A stretch of 64,000 nt of DNA from Zoogloea sp016790385 (GTDB lineage: Bacteria; Pseudomonadota; Gammaproteobacteria; Burkholderiales; Rhodocyclaceae): NCBI RefSeq assembly GCF_041916735.1, contig NZ_JAYRYY010000002.1. One strand, written 5' to 3'. How positions within the stretch are numbered: position 1 is the stretch's first letter; every line of letters starts with the position of its first letter. Made by a program: the position numbers and the translations under genes. Positions 7,984-16,285 of this stretch are shown here, piece after piece. A model generated the notes under the pieces. The model was not told the DNA's origin. It searched no databases and saw nothing but the letters and a program-made list of their open reading frames with translations.

Positions 7984-7998
7984 ACTCCACAGGACACC

Positions 7999-9102
7999 AT
8001 GATGCAAGCCGTACCCATCAGCTTTGACCGGTTCAACACGCTTTCCGACGCCGATGCCCATGCACGCATCCGCGCCGCCCGCGAACGCCTTGGCGAACGG
8101 GCCGTGTTGCTGTGCCACCACTACCAGCGCGCCGACGTATACCAGTATGCCGACCTGACGGGCGACTCCCTCAAACTGTCACGTCTGGCGGCCGAAACTG
8201 AAGCCGAATTCATCGTTTTCTGCGGCGTGCATTTCATGGCCGAGGTGGCGGACATCATGTCCAAGCCTCACCAGCAGGCCATCCTGCCCGATCTAGCGGC
8301 CGGCTGTTCGATGGCCGACATGGCCAACCTGGCCAAGGTGGAACGCTGCTGGCGCGAGCTGGCCGAAGTGCTTGAAACCCCGGACGCATTGATCACCCCG
8401 GTCACCTACATCAACTCGGCCGCCGACCTCAAAGCCTTCTGCGGTGAGCATGGCGGCATCGTGTGTACCTCCACCAACGCCCCCACCATCCTCGACTGGG
8501 CCTTCGCCCAACGCGAGAAGGTGCTCTTCTTTCCCGACCAGCACCTGGGGCGCTGGACGGGCTTCAAAAAGGGTATCCCGCTGGACGAAATGGTAGTGTG
8601 GGACCCGGACCTCGAATACGGCGGCCTCAGCGTCGAGCAGATCAGGAAGGCAAAGATCCTGCTCTGGAAGGGGCACTGCTCGGTGCACCAGATGTTCCAG
8701 CCCGCGCACATCATCAAGTTCCGCAACCAGTATCCGGACGGGCTGGTCATCTCCCACCCGGAAAGCGCGCTGGAGGTATGTCGCCAGTCCGACTACGTTG
8801 GCTCCACCGAGTACATCATCAACGTCATCAAGGGCGCAGCCCCCGGCACCCGCTGGCTGGTGGGCACCGAACTCAACCTGGTCAATCGCCTCGCCGAAGA
8901 AGTGAAGGCCGAAGGCAAGATCGTCCAGTTCATGGCGCCCACCGTGTGCATGTGCTCAACCATGCAGCGCATCGACCCCCAGCACCTGGCCTGGACCCTC
9001 GAGAACCTGGCCGACGGCAAGGTGGTCAATCGCATCACCGTGCCCGAGCACGAAGCGGCTCTGGCCAAGCTGGCCCTGGAGCGCATGCTGGCGGTTTCCT
9101 GA
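7999..9102 (+). CDS. nadA: Quinolinate synthase A
   Basis: NadA condenses iminoaspartate with dihydroxyacetone phosphate to quinolinate in NAD synthesis and carries an oxygen-sensitive [4Fe-4S] cluster. The 367-residue protein has LCHHYQRADVYQYAD, the GDSLKLS motif, HPES and three expected cluster cysteines: in LAAGCSMADMAN, GGIVCTSTNA and APTVCMCSTMQRI. Two tandem ATG codons at 7999 and 8002 are both usable. A strong terminator follows 20 bases after the stop. nadB and nadC are not in this window. Confidence 0.97.
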   Translation: MMQAVPISFDRFNTLSDADAHARIRAARERLGERAVLLCHHYQRADVYQYADLTGDSLKLSRLAAETEAEFIVFCGVHFMAEVADIMSKPHQQAILPDLAAGCSMADMANLAKVERCWRELAEVLETPDALITPVTYINSAADLKAFCGEHGGIVCTSTNAPTILDWAFAQREKVLFFPDQHLGRWTGFKKGIPLDEMVVWDPDLEYGGLSVEQIRKAKILLWKGHCSVHQMFQPAHIIKFRNQYPDGLVISHPESALEVCRQSDYVGSTEYIINVIKGAAPGTRWLVGTELNLVNRLAEEVKAEGKIVQFMAPTVCMCSTMQRIDPQHLAWTLENLADGKVVNRITVPEHEAALAKLALERMLAVS

Positions 9103-9122
9103 GATCGCCGCAGTCACTCAAG

Positions 9123-9146
9123 ACGGCGCCCACGGGCGCCGTTTTT
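9123..9146 (+). terminator. Rho-independent terminator of nadA
   Basis: A 9-bp perfect stem (ACGGCGCCC / GGGCGCCGT) with a 2-base formal loop, followed by five T. It closes the rhodanese-nadA unit and separates it from the phosphatase gene at 9207. Confidence 0.9.
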
Positions 9147-9206
9147 CATGGACGTTCCCGTGCAGCGCCCCGCCGATGAAGGCAGAATGGACATGAAGGA
9201 GACCCG

Positions 9207-9956
9207 ATGAGCAGCCTGCGCATCTGTACCTACAACATCCACAAGGGTTTTTCCCAGTTCAACCGGCGTCTGGCCATCCATGACCTGCGCGACCGCCTGC
9301 GCCTGCTCGGTGCCGACGTGGTCTTTCTTCAGGAAGTGCAGGGCATGCACCTGCGCCACGCCCGCCGCCACGTGGACTGGCCGGAGCAGCCCCAGCACGA
9401 GTTCCTGGCCCGGGATGTATGGCAGCAAACGGCCTACGGCGGCAACGCCATCTACGATCACGGCCATCATGGCAACGCCATCCTGAGCCGCCACCCGATC
9501 CTGTCCCAGGCCAACGAAGATGTCTCGGACCACCGTTTCGAGAGCCGGGGCCTGCTCCACTGCGAGATCCACGTGGATGGCGTGCCCCGGCCGGTCCATT
9601 GCGTCTGCGTCCATCTCGGCCTCACCGCCGGCAGCCGACGCCGCCAGATGGCCGCGCTGGTCAAACGTCTAGACGCCCTGGCGCCCGATGGCGCCCCCCT
9701 GATCATCGCCGGCGATTTCAACGACTGGCGCAATCACGCCGACGACTGCCTGACTGAACAGCTCGGGGTCACCGAGGCCTTTGTGTCCATCCGCGGGCGA
9801 CCGGCACGCAGTTTTCCCAGCACCCTGCCGGTGCTGCGCCTGGATCGCATCTATGTGCGCGGCTTCGCCGTGGACAAGGCCGAGGTGCACTATGGGCAGC
9901 CGTGGAGCCGGATCTCCGACCACGCGGCGTTGACCGCGCAGTTGCGCCCGCGCTGA
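9207..9956 (+). CDS. Endonuclease/exonuclease/phosphatase family protein (YbhP-like)
   Basis: A 249-residue cytoplasmic protein of the EEP metallohydrolase superfamily. Conserved features appear in order: RICTYNIHKGF with the metal-site Asn, LQEVQ with the metal-binding Glu, HHGNAILSRHPI, HCVCVHLGLT, IIAGDFNDWR and the C-terminal RISDHAALTAQL with the catalytic His. It is followed after four bases by a ClsB-like phospholipase D gene, the same pairing as ybhP-clsB in E. coli, so a role in phospholipid metabolism is a reasonable inference. Its substrate cannot be read from the sequence. Confidence 0.88.
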   Translation: MSSLRICTYNIHKGFSQFNRRLAIHDLRDRLRLLGADVVFLQEVQGMHLRHARRHVDWPEQPQHEFLARDVWQQTAYGGNAIYDHGHHGNAILSRHPILSQANEDVSDHRFESRGLLHCEIHVDGVPRPVHCVCVHLGLTAGSRRRQMAALVKRLDALAPDGAPLIIAGDFNDWRNHADDCLTEQLGVTEAFVSIRGRPARSFPSTLPVLRLDRIYVRGFAVDKAEVHYGQPWSRISDHAALTAQLRPR

Positions 9957-9960
9957 ACCG

Positions 9961-11121
9961 ATGAGCATCACCTGGCACCCGTCCAACACCCTGACGCTGC
10001 TGGAGAACGGAGCCGAGTTCTTCCCGGCCCTGGCCGCGGCCATGGATCAGGCCCAAACCGAGATCTTTCTCGAGACCTACATCTTCGCCAACGACGAAGT
10101 AGGGCGGGAGATCTCGGGCGCGCTGCGGCGGGCCGCGAAACGGGGAGTCACGGTACGTGTGCTGGTGGATGGTTTCGGCGGTCGCGAGTTTGTTGCGGAA
10201 ATGATGCCGGCACTGGCGGATGCCGGTGTGAATGTGCTCATCTACCGCCGGGAAGTGAGCACCCTGTCCCTGCGCCGCCATCGCTTGCGGCGTCTGCATC
10301 GCAAGCTCGCCGTCATCGACGGGCGGATCGCCTTCGTGGGCGGCATCAATATCGTCAGCGACTTCGAGGACCCGCGGGTGACCGCGCCCCGCCAGGATTA
10401 CGCGGTGCGTGTCGAAGGCCCGCTACTCAACCCCATCCACGGCGCTGTCCGGCGCGTCTGGGAGCTTGTCGCCTGGGCCTCCTTTCGCCGAAGACTGCGG
10501 CTGGTCCACAAACAGCCGGCGCAGCCGCAGCCCTGCGGCGACGTGGAAGCTGCCCTGCTCATCCGCGACAACATCCGTCACCGCCACGACATCGAAAACG
10601 CCTATCTGCTCGGGATTGCCGCGGCGCGTCGCGACATCGTGCTGGCCAATGCCTACTTCCTGCCGGGCCGGCGCTTTCGTCAGGCATTGCTCGACGCCGC
10701 CCGACGCGGCGTGCGCATCACCCTGCTGATCCAGGGCATTGCCGATCACCCGCTGCAACAGCGCGCCACCCGGGCCCTGTACGGTCAGCTGCTCGATGCC
10801 GGCATCCGCATCGTCGAGTACCGGCGCAGCTACCTGCACGCCAAGGTTGCCGTGATCGACGATCACTGGGCCACCGTCGGCTCCAGCAACATCGACCCCT
10901 TTAGCCTGCTGCTGGCCCGCGAAGCCAACGTGGTGGTACGCAACACCGCCTTTGCCACCGGGCTGCGCAGCCGGCTACAGCAGGCCATCGACGATGGCGG
11001 TCACGAAATCGATGCCCATCAGTGGCAGCACGGCTCATCCCTGCAAGGCCTGCTCAACTGGGCGGCCTACGGCCTCGTCCGGCTGATGATCGGCATCGCC
11101 GGCTACGGCAACCGGCACTGA
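9961..11121 (+). CDS. clsB: Cardiolipin synthase B-like phospholipase D family protein
   Basis: A 386-residue protein with two phospholipase D motifs: HRKLAVIDGRIAFVGGINI near residue 115 and HAKVAVIDDHWATVGSSNID near residue 295. Each holds the H-x-K-x4-D catalytic core. It lacks the long N-terminal membrane hairpin of ClsA, so it belongs with ClsB, which makes cardiolipin or related lipids at the membrane. A hydrophobic C-terminal stretch (NWAAYGLVRLMIGIAGYG) could attach it to the membrane. It follows the YbhP-like gene by four bases. Confidence 0.88.
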   Translation: MSITWHPSNTLTLLENGAEFFPALAAAMDQAQTEIFLETYIFANDEVGREISGALRRAAKRGVTVRVLVDGFGGREFVAEMMPALADAGVNVLIYRREVSTLSLRRHRLRRLHRKLAVIDGRIAFVGGINIVSDFEDPRVTAPRQDYAVRVEGPLLNPIHGAVRRVWELVAWASFRRRLRLVHKQPAQPQPCGDVEAALLIRDNIRHRHDIENAYLLGIAAARRDIVLANAYFLPGRRFRQALLDAARRGVRITLLIQGIADHPLQQRATRALYGQLLDAGIRIVEYRRSYLHAKVAVIDDHWATVGSSNIDPFSLLLAREANVVVRNTAFATGLRSRLQQAIDDGGHEIDAHQWQHGSSLQGLLNWAAYGLVRLMIGIAGYGNRH

Positions 11122-11163
11122 GGAACCCCCGCTCCAGCCCTCTCACCCACTCGACAGACACCC

Positions 11164-11649
11164 ATGTACCCCGCTCCCAGTTTCGAAGCCCGCATCTGCC
11201 CCCCCGAGCAGCTCACCGCACGCATCGCAACCCTGCCGCGCCCCCTCGTTTTTACCAATGGCTGCTTCGACATTCTGCACCGTGGCCATGTCACCTATCT
11301 GGCCCAGGCGCGCGCCCTCGGAGCCGCCATGGTCGTCGCCCTCAACAGCGACGATTCGGTGCGCCGCCAGGGTAAGGGTGCCGACCGTCCGATCAACCCG
11401 CTGGCCGACCGGCTGGCCGTCATGGCATCCCTTGGCTGTGTGGATCTCGTCACCTGGTTCGACGAGGACACCCCCATCGCCCGCATCCTCGAATGCCAGC
11501 CCGACGTGCTGGTCAAAGGCGGCGACTGGGCGCCGGATCGCATAGTCGGTGCGCCGGAAACCCTGGCCCGCGGCGGCACGGTGCACTCCATTCCCTTCGA
11601 ACATCAGCGCTCCACCACCGCTCTGCTCGAAAAAATCCGCCGGCTCTGA
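11164..11649 (+). CDS. rfaE2: D-glycero-beta-D-manno-heptose 1-phosphate adenylyltransferase
   Basis: The enzyme adenylylates heptose 1-phosphate to make the ADP-heptose used in the lipopolysaccharide inner core. The 161-residue protein is the stand-alone nucleotidyltransferase half of HldE, with FTNGCFDILHRGHVTYL (HxGH motif), a VALNSDDSVRRQGKG segment and a C-terminal HQRSTTALLEKI motif that fits the family's R-S-T-T nucleotide site. The kinase half is not in the window and is probably a separate gene. It follows clsB by 42 bases. Confidence 0.93.
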   Translation: MYPAPSFEARICPPEQLTARIATLPRPLVFTNGCFDILHRGHVTYLAQARALGAAMVVALNSDDSVRRQGKGADRPINPLADRLAVMASLGCVDLVTWFDEDTPIARILECQPDVLVKGGDWAPDRIVGAPETLARGGTVHSIPFEHQRSTTALLEKIRRL

Positions 11650-11669
11650 GGCAAGTCTTTCTACAGAAC

Positions 11670-11690
11670 GGAAATTGACCTACAATTTCC
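11670..11690. promoter_or_regulatory. Inverted-repeat operator overlapping the toxin-antitoxin promoter
   Basis: GGAAATT and AATTTCC form a perfect 7-bp inverted repeat separated by seven bases. A TACAAT -10-like hexamer (11681-11686) overlaps its right arm and the antitoxin ATG is 16 bases downstream. This is the usual place for the autorepressor site of an Xre-type antitoxin. Confidence 0.6.
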
Positions 11691-11706
11691 AAAGAAAGGA
11701 AGTGCC

Positions 11707-12087
11707 ATGACCGCTCTTGCCCGCCCCGTCGCCCCCCAGCCAGACGCCGCCGCCGTTCTCGGCAAGGCCGTGGCCCGCGCCGCCGAGCGTTTGGGCCTCT
11801 CCCGCGCCCTGCTGGCCCAAGTGCTCGGCCTCAGCCCGGCCAGCGTCAGCCGCCTTTGCTCCGGCACCTACCAGCTCGACCCGAAACGCAAGGAATGGGA
11901 TTTCGCCCTGCTGCTGGTGCGCCTGTTCCGGGCCCTCGACTCCATCGTCGGAGACGAAGGTACGGCCCGCCGATGGCTGGCCAGCGAGAACCTTGCCCTC
12001 AACGGTCGCCCCGTCGACCTGATCCGCAACACCGAAGGCCTGGTGCGTGTCGTTCACTACCTGGACGCCTCCCGCGCTGTCGTCTGA
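11707..12087 (+). CDS. Antitoxin with MbcA/ParS (DUF2384) toxin-binding domain
   Basis: The 126-residue protein pairs with the RES toxin gene that overlaps its end. Residues about 25-60 form an Xre-like HTH (AAERLGLSRALLAQVLGLSP then ASVSRLCSGTY). The C-terminal part (LLLVRLFRALDSIVGDEG, then ARRWLASENLALNGRPVDLI) is the MbcA/ParS toxin-binding domain. Such antitoxins mask the toxin's NAD-binding site and repress their own operon. A GGAAG ribosome site lies just ahead of the ATG and a palindrome at 11670-11690 lies further upstream. Confidence 0.88.
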   Translation: MTALARPVAPQPDAAAVLGKAVARAAERLGLSRALLAQVLGLSPASVSRLCSGTYQLDPKRKEWDFALLLVRLFRALDSIVGDEGTARRWLASENLALNGRPVDLIRNTEGLVRVVHYLDASRAVV

Positions 12088-12772
12088 GGCCCGCCCCTGG
12101 CAGGCCGCCATCTGGCGCATGGTCGAGGCCCAGCACGTCGCCGCGACGATGAAGCTGGTGGACAGCCCCGCCGAGCAGGATCTCCTTGAATCCCTGCTCG
12201 AGGGCAGCAAACCTCCCAGCCCGGGGAGCACCGTGTCCCTCGACTATCTGCTTGCCGCCCCTTTCCGCTACAGCCCATCACGGGGCGGCTCGCGCTTCAG
12301 GGGGCCCACCGACCCCGGCGTTTTCTATGGCGCCGACACCGCCCTCACCGCCTGCGCCGAACTCGGCTACTGGCGCTGGCGCTTCCTCCAGGACACGCCC
12401 GCTCTGGAACGCCTTGAGCCGGTCGCCCATACGGCCTTCCGCACCCGTATCGCCACCACCGCCATCGACCTGCGTCTGCCCCCCCTCGCCGGGGATGCGG
12501 CGAGTTGGACCCACCCCACCGATTACACCGCCACGCAGGCCCTCGCCCGCCAGGCCCGCGAAGCCGCCATCGGCGCCATCGTGTACACCTCGGTGCGCGC
12601 CCCTTCCCCAGCCTGGTGCGCCGCCGTGCTGACGCCCTCCGCCTTTGCCCGGAACGGCCCGGAACAGCCGACCCAGACGTGGTGGCTGGCCGTCAGGGGT
12701 GATGAAATCCAGTGGCGGCGAGACAAGGAATCCCTGGTTTTCCATGCCGCCAACTGGCGGGGCCGCCGCTGA
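12047..12772 (+). CDS. RES-domain toxin (NAD+ phosphorylase/hydrolase type)
   Basis: A 241-residue RES-family protein, the toxin half of a type II pair; family members deplete NAD+ in the cell. The ordered residues of the fold are visible: a WR near residue 24, RYSPSRGGSRFRGPTDPGVFYGAD in the central part with its conserved Arg and Tyr, TACAELGYWRWRFL, and a late AIVYTSVRAPSPAWCAAVL segment that carries the usual Ser. The start is GTG at 12047, giving a 41-base overlap with the antitoxin and translational coupling; no ATG fits. It is intact, so the pair may be active. Confidence 0.85.
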   Translation: MSFTTWTPPALSSEARPWQAAIWRMVEAQHVAATMKLVDSPAEQDLLESLLEGSKPPSPGSTVSLDYLLAAPFRYSPSRGGSRFRGPTDPGVFYGADTALTACAELGYWRWRFLQDTPALERLEPVAHTAFRTRIATTAIDLRLPPLAGDAASWTHPTDYTATQALARQAREAAIGAIVYTSVRAPSPAWCAAVLTPSAFARNGPEQPTQTWWLAVRGDEIQWRRDKESLVFHAANWRGRR

Positions 12773-12884
12773 AGTGCACCTTCCCGATCATTTGTATATT
12801 CGCTATTGATCTAAAAACCGACCTTGGTCAGCACTAGAATCAATTAGAGAATCAATAACCCCTTTCCTGACACGGAGAATCAAG

Positions 12885-13817
12885 ATGCGCATCGCCAACA
12901 ACGTCGCCGAGCTGATCGGCAACACCCCCCTGGTCAAGCTCAACAGGATGGCCCCTTCCAACGGCGCCACCCTCGCCCTCAAGCTGGAATTCTTCAACCC
13001 CGCCCACAGCGTCAAGGACCGGATTGCCGCGGCAATGCTCGACGCGGCCGAGGCAGCCGGCAGGATCGGCCCCGACACCATCATCCTCGAACCCACTTCA
13101 GGCAACACCGGCATCGGGCTGGCCATGGTGTGCGCCGCCCGTGGCTACAAGTGCGCCTTCGTGATGCCGGAAACCATGAGCCGCGAACGCAAGCTGCTGC
13201 TCAAGGCCTATGGCGCCGACCTGATCCTCACCCCCGGCCCCGAAGGCATGCCCGGCGCCGTGAAGAAGGCCGAGGAGCTTGCGGCAGCCGATCCGCGCTA
13301 TTTCATCCCCCAGCAGTTCGAGAACCCCGCCAACCCAGCCATTCACCGCAAGACCACGGCCGAGGAGATCTGGGCCGACACCGACGGACAGGTGGACATC
13401 TTCGTCTCCGGCGTGGGCACCGGCGGCACCGTCACCGGCGTGGGTGAAGTGCTCAAGGAGCGCAAGCCCGGGGTCAAGGTGGTGGCCGTGGAGCCCGCCG
13501 CCAGCCCCATCCTCTCCGGCGGCCAGCGTGGCCCCCACCCCATTCAGGGCATCGGCGCGGGCTTCGTGCCGGGCATCCTCAACACCCAGGTGTACGACGA
13601 GGTCGTGCAGGTTCCCAATGATGCAGCCCTCGACACGGCCCGCCGCCTGGCCACCGAAGAAGGCCTGCTCGTGGGCATCTCCTCCGGCGCAGCGGTGTGG
13701 GCAGCCCTACAGGTTGCCGAACGCCCCGAGAACGCAGGCAAGCTGGTGGTGGTGATCATCCCCTCCTTCGGCGAGCGCTACCTGTCCACCGTGCTCTTCC
13801 AGCACCTGGAAGTCTGA
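12885..13817 (+). CDS. cysK: Cysteine synthase A (O-acetylserine sulfhydrylase)
   Basis: The PLP enzyme makes cysteine from O-acetylserine and sulfide. The 310-residue protein has IGNTPLVKLN, the PLP lysine K44 in NPAHSVKDRI, the substrate loop EPTSGNTGIG, the phosphate loop GTGGTVTGVG and a SSGAAVWAA segment. Length and motifs fit CysK better than CysM. A GGAGA ribosome site precedes the ATG. Three copies of AGAATCA lie in the 50 bases upstream. The C-S lyase gene starts four bases after the stop, so synthesis and breakdown of C-S bonds appear to be encoded together. Confidence 0.95.
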   Translation: MRIANNVAELIGNTPLVKLNRMAPSNGATLALKLEFFNPAHSVKDRIAAAMLDAAEAAGRIGPDTIILEPTSGNTGIGLAMVCAARGYKCAFVMPETMSRERKLLLKAYGADLILTPGPEGMPGAVKKAEELAAADPRYFIPQQFENPANPAIHRKTTAEEIWADTDGQVDIFVSGVGTGGTVTGVGEVLKERKPGVKVVAVEPAASPILSGGQRGPHPIQGIGAGFVPGILNTQVYDEVVQVPNDAALDTARRLATEEGLLVGISSGAAVWAALQVAERPENAGKLVVVIIPSFGERYLSTVLFQHLEV

Positions 13818-13821
13818 CATC

Positions 13822-14976
13822 TTGACCCCCTTCGACTTCCGCACCGCCCCGGATCGCGCCGGCTCCGACAGCATCAAGTGGCGCCGCTACGCCGGCCGCG
13901 ACGTGATCCCCATGTGGGTGGCCGACATGGACTTCGCCGCGCCCCCGGCGGTGTTGGAGGCCCTCCACGCCCGCATCGACCACGGGGTGTTCGGCTACGC
14001 CGACCCCTGGCCGTCGGTGCTCGACGCGGTGGTCGAAGGCATCGCCCGGGACCACGCCTGGCGCATCCACCCCGAGTGGCTGGTGTGGCTGCCAGGCGTG
14101 GTCACCGGCTTCAACGTGGCCGTGCGGGCCGTTGGCCAGCCCGGTGACGGGGTGTTCACCGCGACTCCGGTGTACCCGCCCTTCCTGCACGCCCCGGCCA
14201 ACTTCGAACAGCGGCTGGTCACCACACCCCTGGTGAAGAGCGGCCAGCGCTGGGAGTGGGACTGGCCGGCCACCGAAGCCGCCGTGGCTGACGGGGTGCG
14301 CCTGTTCATGCTGTGCAACCCCCACAACCCGGTGGGTCGTGTCTTCAACCGGGACGAGCTGGGCCGCATCGCCGCCCTGGCCGAGCGCCACGACCTGGTG
14401 ATCTGCTCGGACGAGATCCACTGCGGCCTGGTCCTTGACCCGAACACCCCGCACATCCCCATCGCCGCCCTGGATGAAAGCATCGCCCGCCGCACCATCA
14501 CCCTGATGGCCCCGTCCAAGACCTGGAACATCCCGGCCCTGTACTGCGCCTTTGCCATCATCCCCGACGCCACCCTGCGCTCCCGCTACAAGCGCGCCAT
14601 GGCCGGCATCGTGCCCCACGTCAACGTGCTCGGCCTGAGGGCCACCGAAGTCGCCTACCGGGACTGCGGCCCCTGGCGGGAGGCGCTCATTGCCACCCTG
14701 CGCAGCAACGCAGCCCGAGTGGTCGAGGCCATCAACGCCCTGCCCGGCCTATCCACCACACCGGTGGAAGCCACCTATCTGGCCTGGATAGACTGCCGCG
14801 ACTGGCTGACTGCCCGTGGCATCGACAACGCCGCCCGGCACTTCGAAAATGCCGGCGTGGGCCTCTCGGACGGAAAGGACTTCGGTCTGCCGGGTTTTGT
14901 GCGCCTCAACTTCGGCTGCCCACCCGCCCGCCTCGAAGCGGGTCTGGCCCGCATCCGTCAGGCGGTCCTCGGCTGA
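13822..14976 (+). CDS. patB: MalY/PatB family C-S lyase (aminotransferase fold)
   Basis: A 384-residue PLP enzyme of fold type I, probably a cystathionine beta-lyase or related C-S lyase. Features are the early PMWVADMDFAAPP motif, the NPHNPVGRVF cofactor loop, CSDEIHCGLV and the PLP lysine K233 in MAPSKTWNIP. MalY/PatB proteins cleave C-S bonds and yield pyruvate and ammonia, in line with the cysK gene just upstream. The only start that fits is TTG at 13822, four bases past the cysK stop; expect moderate initiation or coupling. Confidence 0.88.
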   Translation: MTPFDFRTAPDRAGSDSIKWRRYAGRDVIPMWVADMDFAAPPAVLEALHARIDHGVFGYADPWPSVLDAVVEGIARDHAWRIHPEWLVWLPGVVTGFNVAVRAVGQPGDGVFTATPVYPPFLHAPANFEQRLVTTPLVKSGQRWEWDWPATEAAVADGVRLFMLCNPHNPVGRVFNRDELGRIAALAERHDLVICSDEIHCGLVLDPNTPHIPIAALDESIARRTITLMAPSKTWNIPALYCAFAIIPDATLRSRYKRAMAGIVPHVNVLGLRATEVAYRDCGPWREALIATLRSNAARVVEAINALPGLSTTPVEATYLAWIDCRDWLTARGIDNAARHFENAGVGLSDGKDFGLPGFVRLNFGCPPARLEAGLARIRQAVLG

Positions 14977-14984
14977 CTCACGGG

Positions 14985-16199
14985 GTGGAGACGGCCTCGC
15001 TCCCCCGGGACTTCCGGCTCTACCTGCTGATCAGCGTGATGGGAGCCCTGGTCCACTTCGGCCAGGGCGTTGCGGTGGGCTGGTCGGTTTACGAACAGAC
15101 CGCCTCACCCCTGGCCCTCGGTCTGGTCGGGCTGGCCCAGTTCCTCCCCATTCTCCTATTCTTCCTGCCCGCCGGACACATCGCCGACCGGTTCGAGCGG
15201 CGTAGCGTAATCATCGCCAGTCTGGCCCTCAGCACCGGAGCGGCAGTTCTCCTGGCATGGGCCGCCTGGCTGCACCTGGCGGTGACTTGGACCTACAGCG
15301 CCCTGCTGCTCTCCGGCTGCGCCCAGATCCTCAACCGGCCCGCCCGGGACGCGCTGATGCCCGCTCTTGTGCCCCCGGCGCAGCTGGCCCGCGCCATTGC
15401 TCTGGCCAGCTCCCTGCATCAGGTGGCGTCCATGGCGGCTCCGGCACTGGCCGGAGTGGCCCTGGCGCTATCCCACTCCGCACTTCCGATCCATCTGGCC
15501 AATGCCATCTTCACGCTCATCGCCTTGACGGCCACCCTCGCCCTGCACCAGCGCTCCCGCGGTGAAGCGACGGCAGCGGCCAGTGGTGGCCGGACGGCAG
15601 CGATGTTTGCGGGCCTCACCCACATTTTCAACACCCGCCTGCTCCTTGCGGTGATGTCCATCGACCTGCTGGCTGTGCTCTTTGGCGGCGCGGTGGCCCT
15701 TCTGCCGGTCTACGCCAAGGACGTCCTGCATATCGGGCCGGCAGGCCTGGGGCTGCTGAGCACCGCCCCCGCCGTCGGTTCGGCCCTTGCCGGGTTGGTC
15801 ATGGCGCGCGTCGGCGTCGCCCTGGACGGACGGCTGTTCCTCGCCGCTGTCGGCGGCTTCGGCCTGATGACCGTCGTTTTTGGCGCCTCCACCCACGTTC
15901 TCCTTTCCCTTTCCGCCCTCACCCTGCTGGGTGCGCTTGACAGCATCAGCGTGGTCATCCGTCAAACCGTCATCCAGCAGGCCACACCGGACACGCTGCG
16001 AGGCCGCGTGGCCGCCGTGAACCGCGTGTTCATCAGTTCATCCAACGAACTGGGGGCGCTCGAATCCGGCCTGCTTGCGGCACTCACCGGGCCCATCGTG
16101 GCGGTGGTGGGCGGTGGCATCATCACCCTGCTGGTTGTGGCGGCCAGCCCCAGGGTGTTTCCGGAGCTGGGCCGCTGGCGCCGCCCCGCACCACCCTGA
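14985..16199 (+). CDS. MFS transporter, EntS-like exporter
   Basis: A 404-residue inner-membrane protein with about twelve hydrophobic segments. The loop between helices 2 and 3 (GHIADRFERRSVI) is the MFS A motif. The N-terminal pattern (FRLYLLISVMGALVHFGQGV) resembles the MFS_3/EntS-type drug and siderophore exporters. Start is GTG at 14985, eight bases after the C-S lyase stop, so it may be co-transcribed with cysK-patB and export a sulfur metabolite, but the substrate is unknown. hoxF follows after 86 bases. Confidence 0.82.
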   Translation: METASLPRDFRLYLLISVMGALVHFGQGVAVGWSVYEQTASPLALGLVGLAQFLPILLFFLPAGHIADRFERRSVIIASLALSTGAAVLLAWAAWLHLAVTWTYSALLLSGCAQILNRPARDALMPALVPPAQLARAIALASSLHQVASMAAPALAGVALALSHSALPIHLANAIFTLIALTATLALHQRSRGEATAAASGGRTAAMFAGLTHIFNTRLLLAVMSIDLLAVLFGGAVALLPVYAKDVLHIGPAGLGLLSTAPAVGSALAGLVMARVGVALDGRLFLAAVGGFGLMTVVFGASTHVLLSLSALTLLGALDSISVVIRQTVIQQATPDTLRGRVAAVNRVFISSSNELGALESGLLAALTGPIVAVVGGGIITLLVVAASPRVFPELGRWRRPAPP

Positions 16200-16285
16200 A
16201 ACGGGCGCATCTTCTCCTGATCTAGCGCAAACCGCCGCATCCTGTCTGGCGCATACTCGTTGGGTCGTCCCTGCTGGAGAAGTCC

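Noticed and set aside
16217..16230. FNR/ANR-like site CTGATCTAGCGCAA upstream of hoxF
   Set aside because: Only about 7 of 10 key positions match TTGAT-N4-ATCAA, with the second half-site poor. I kept it out of the feature list.
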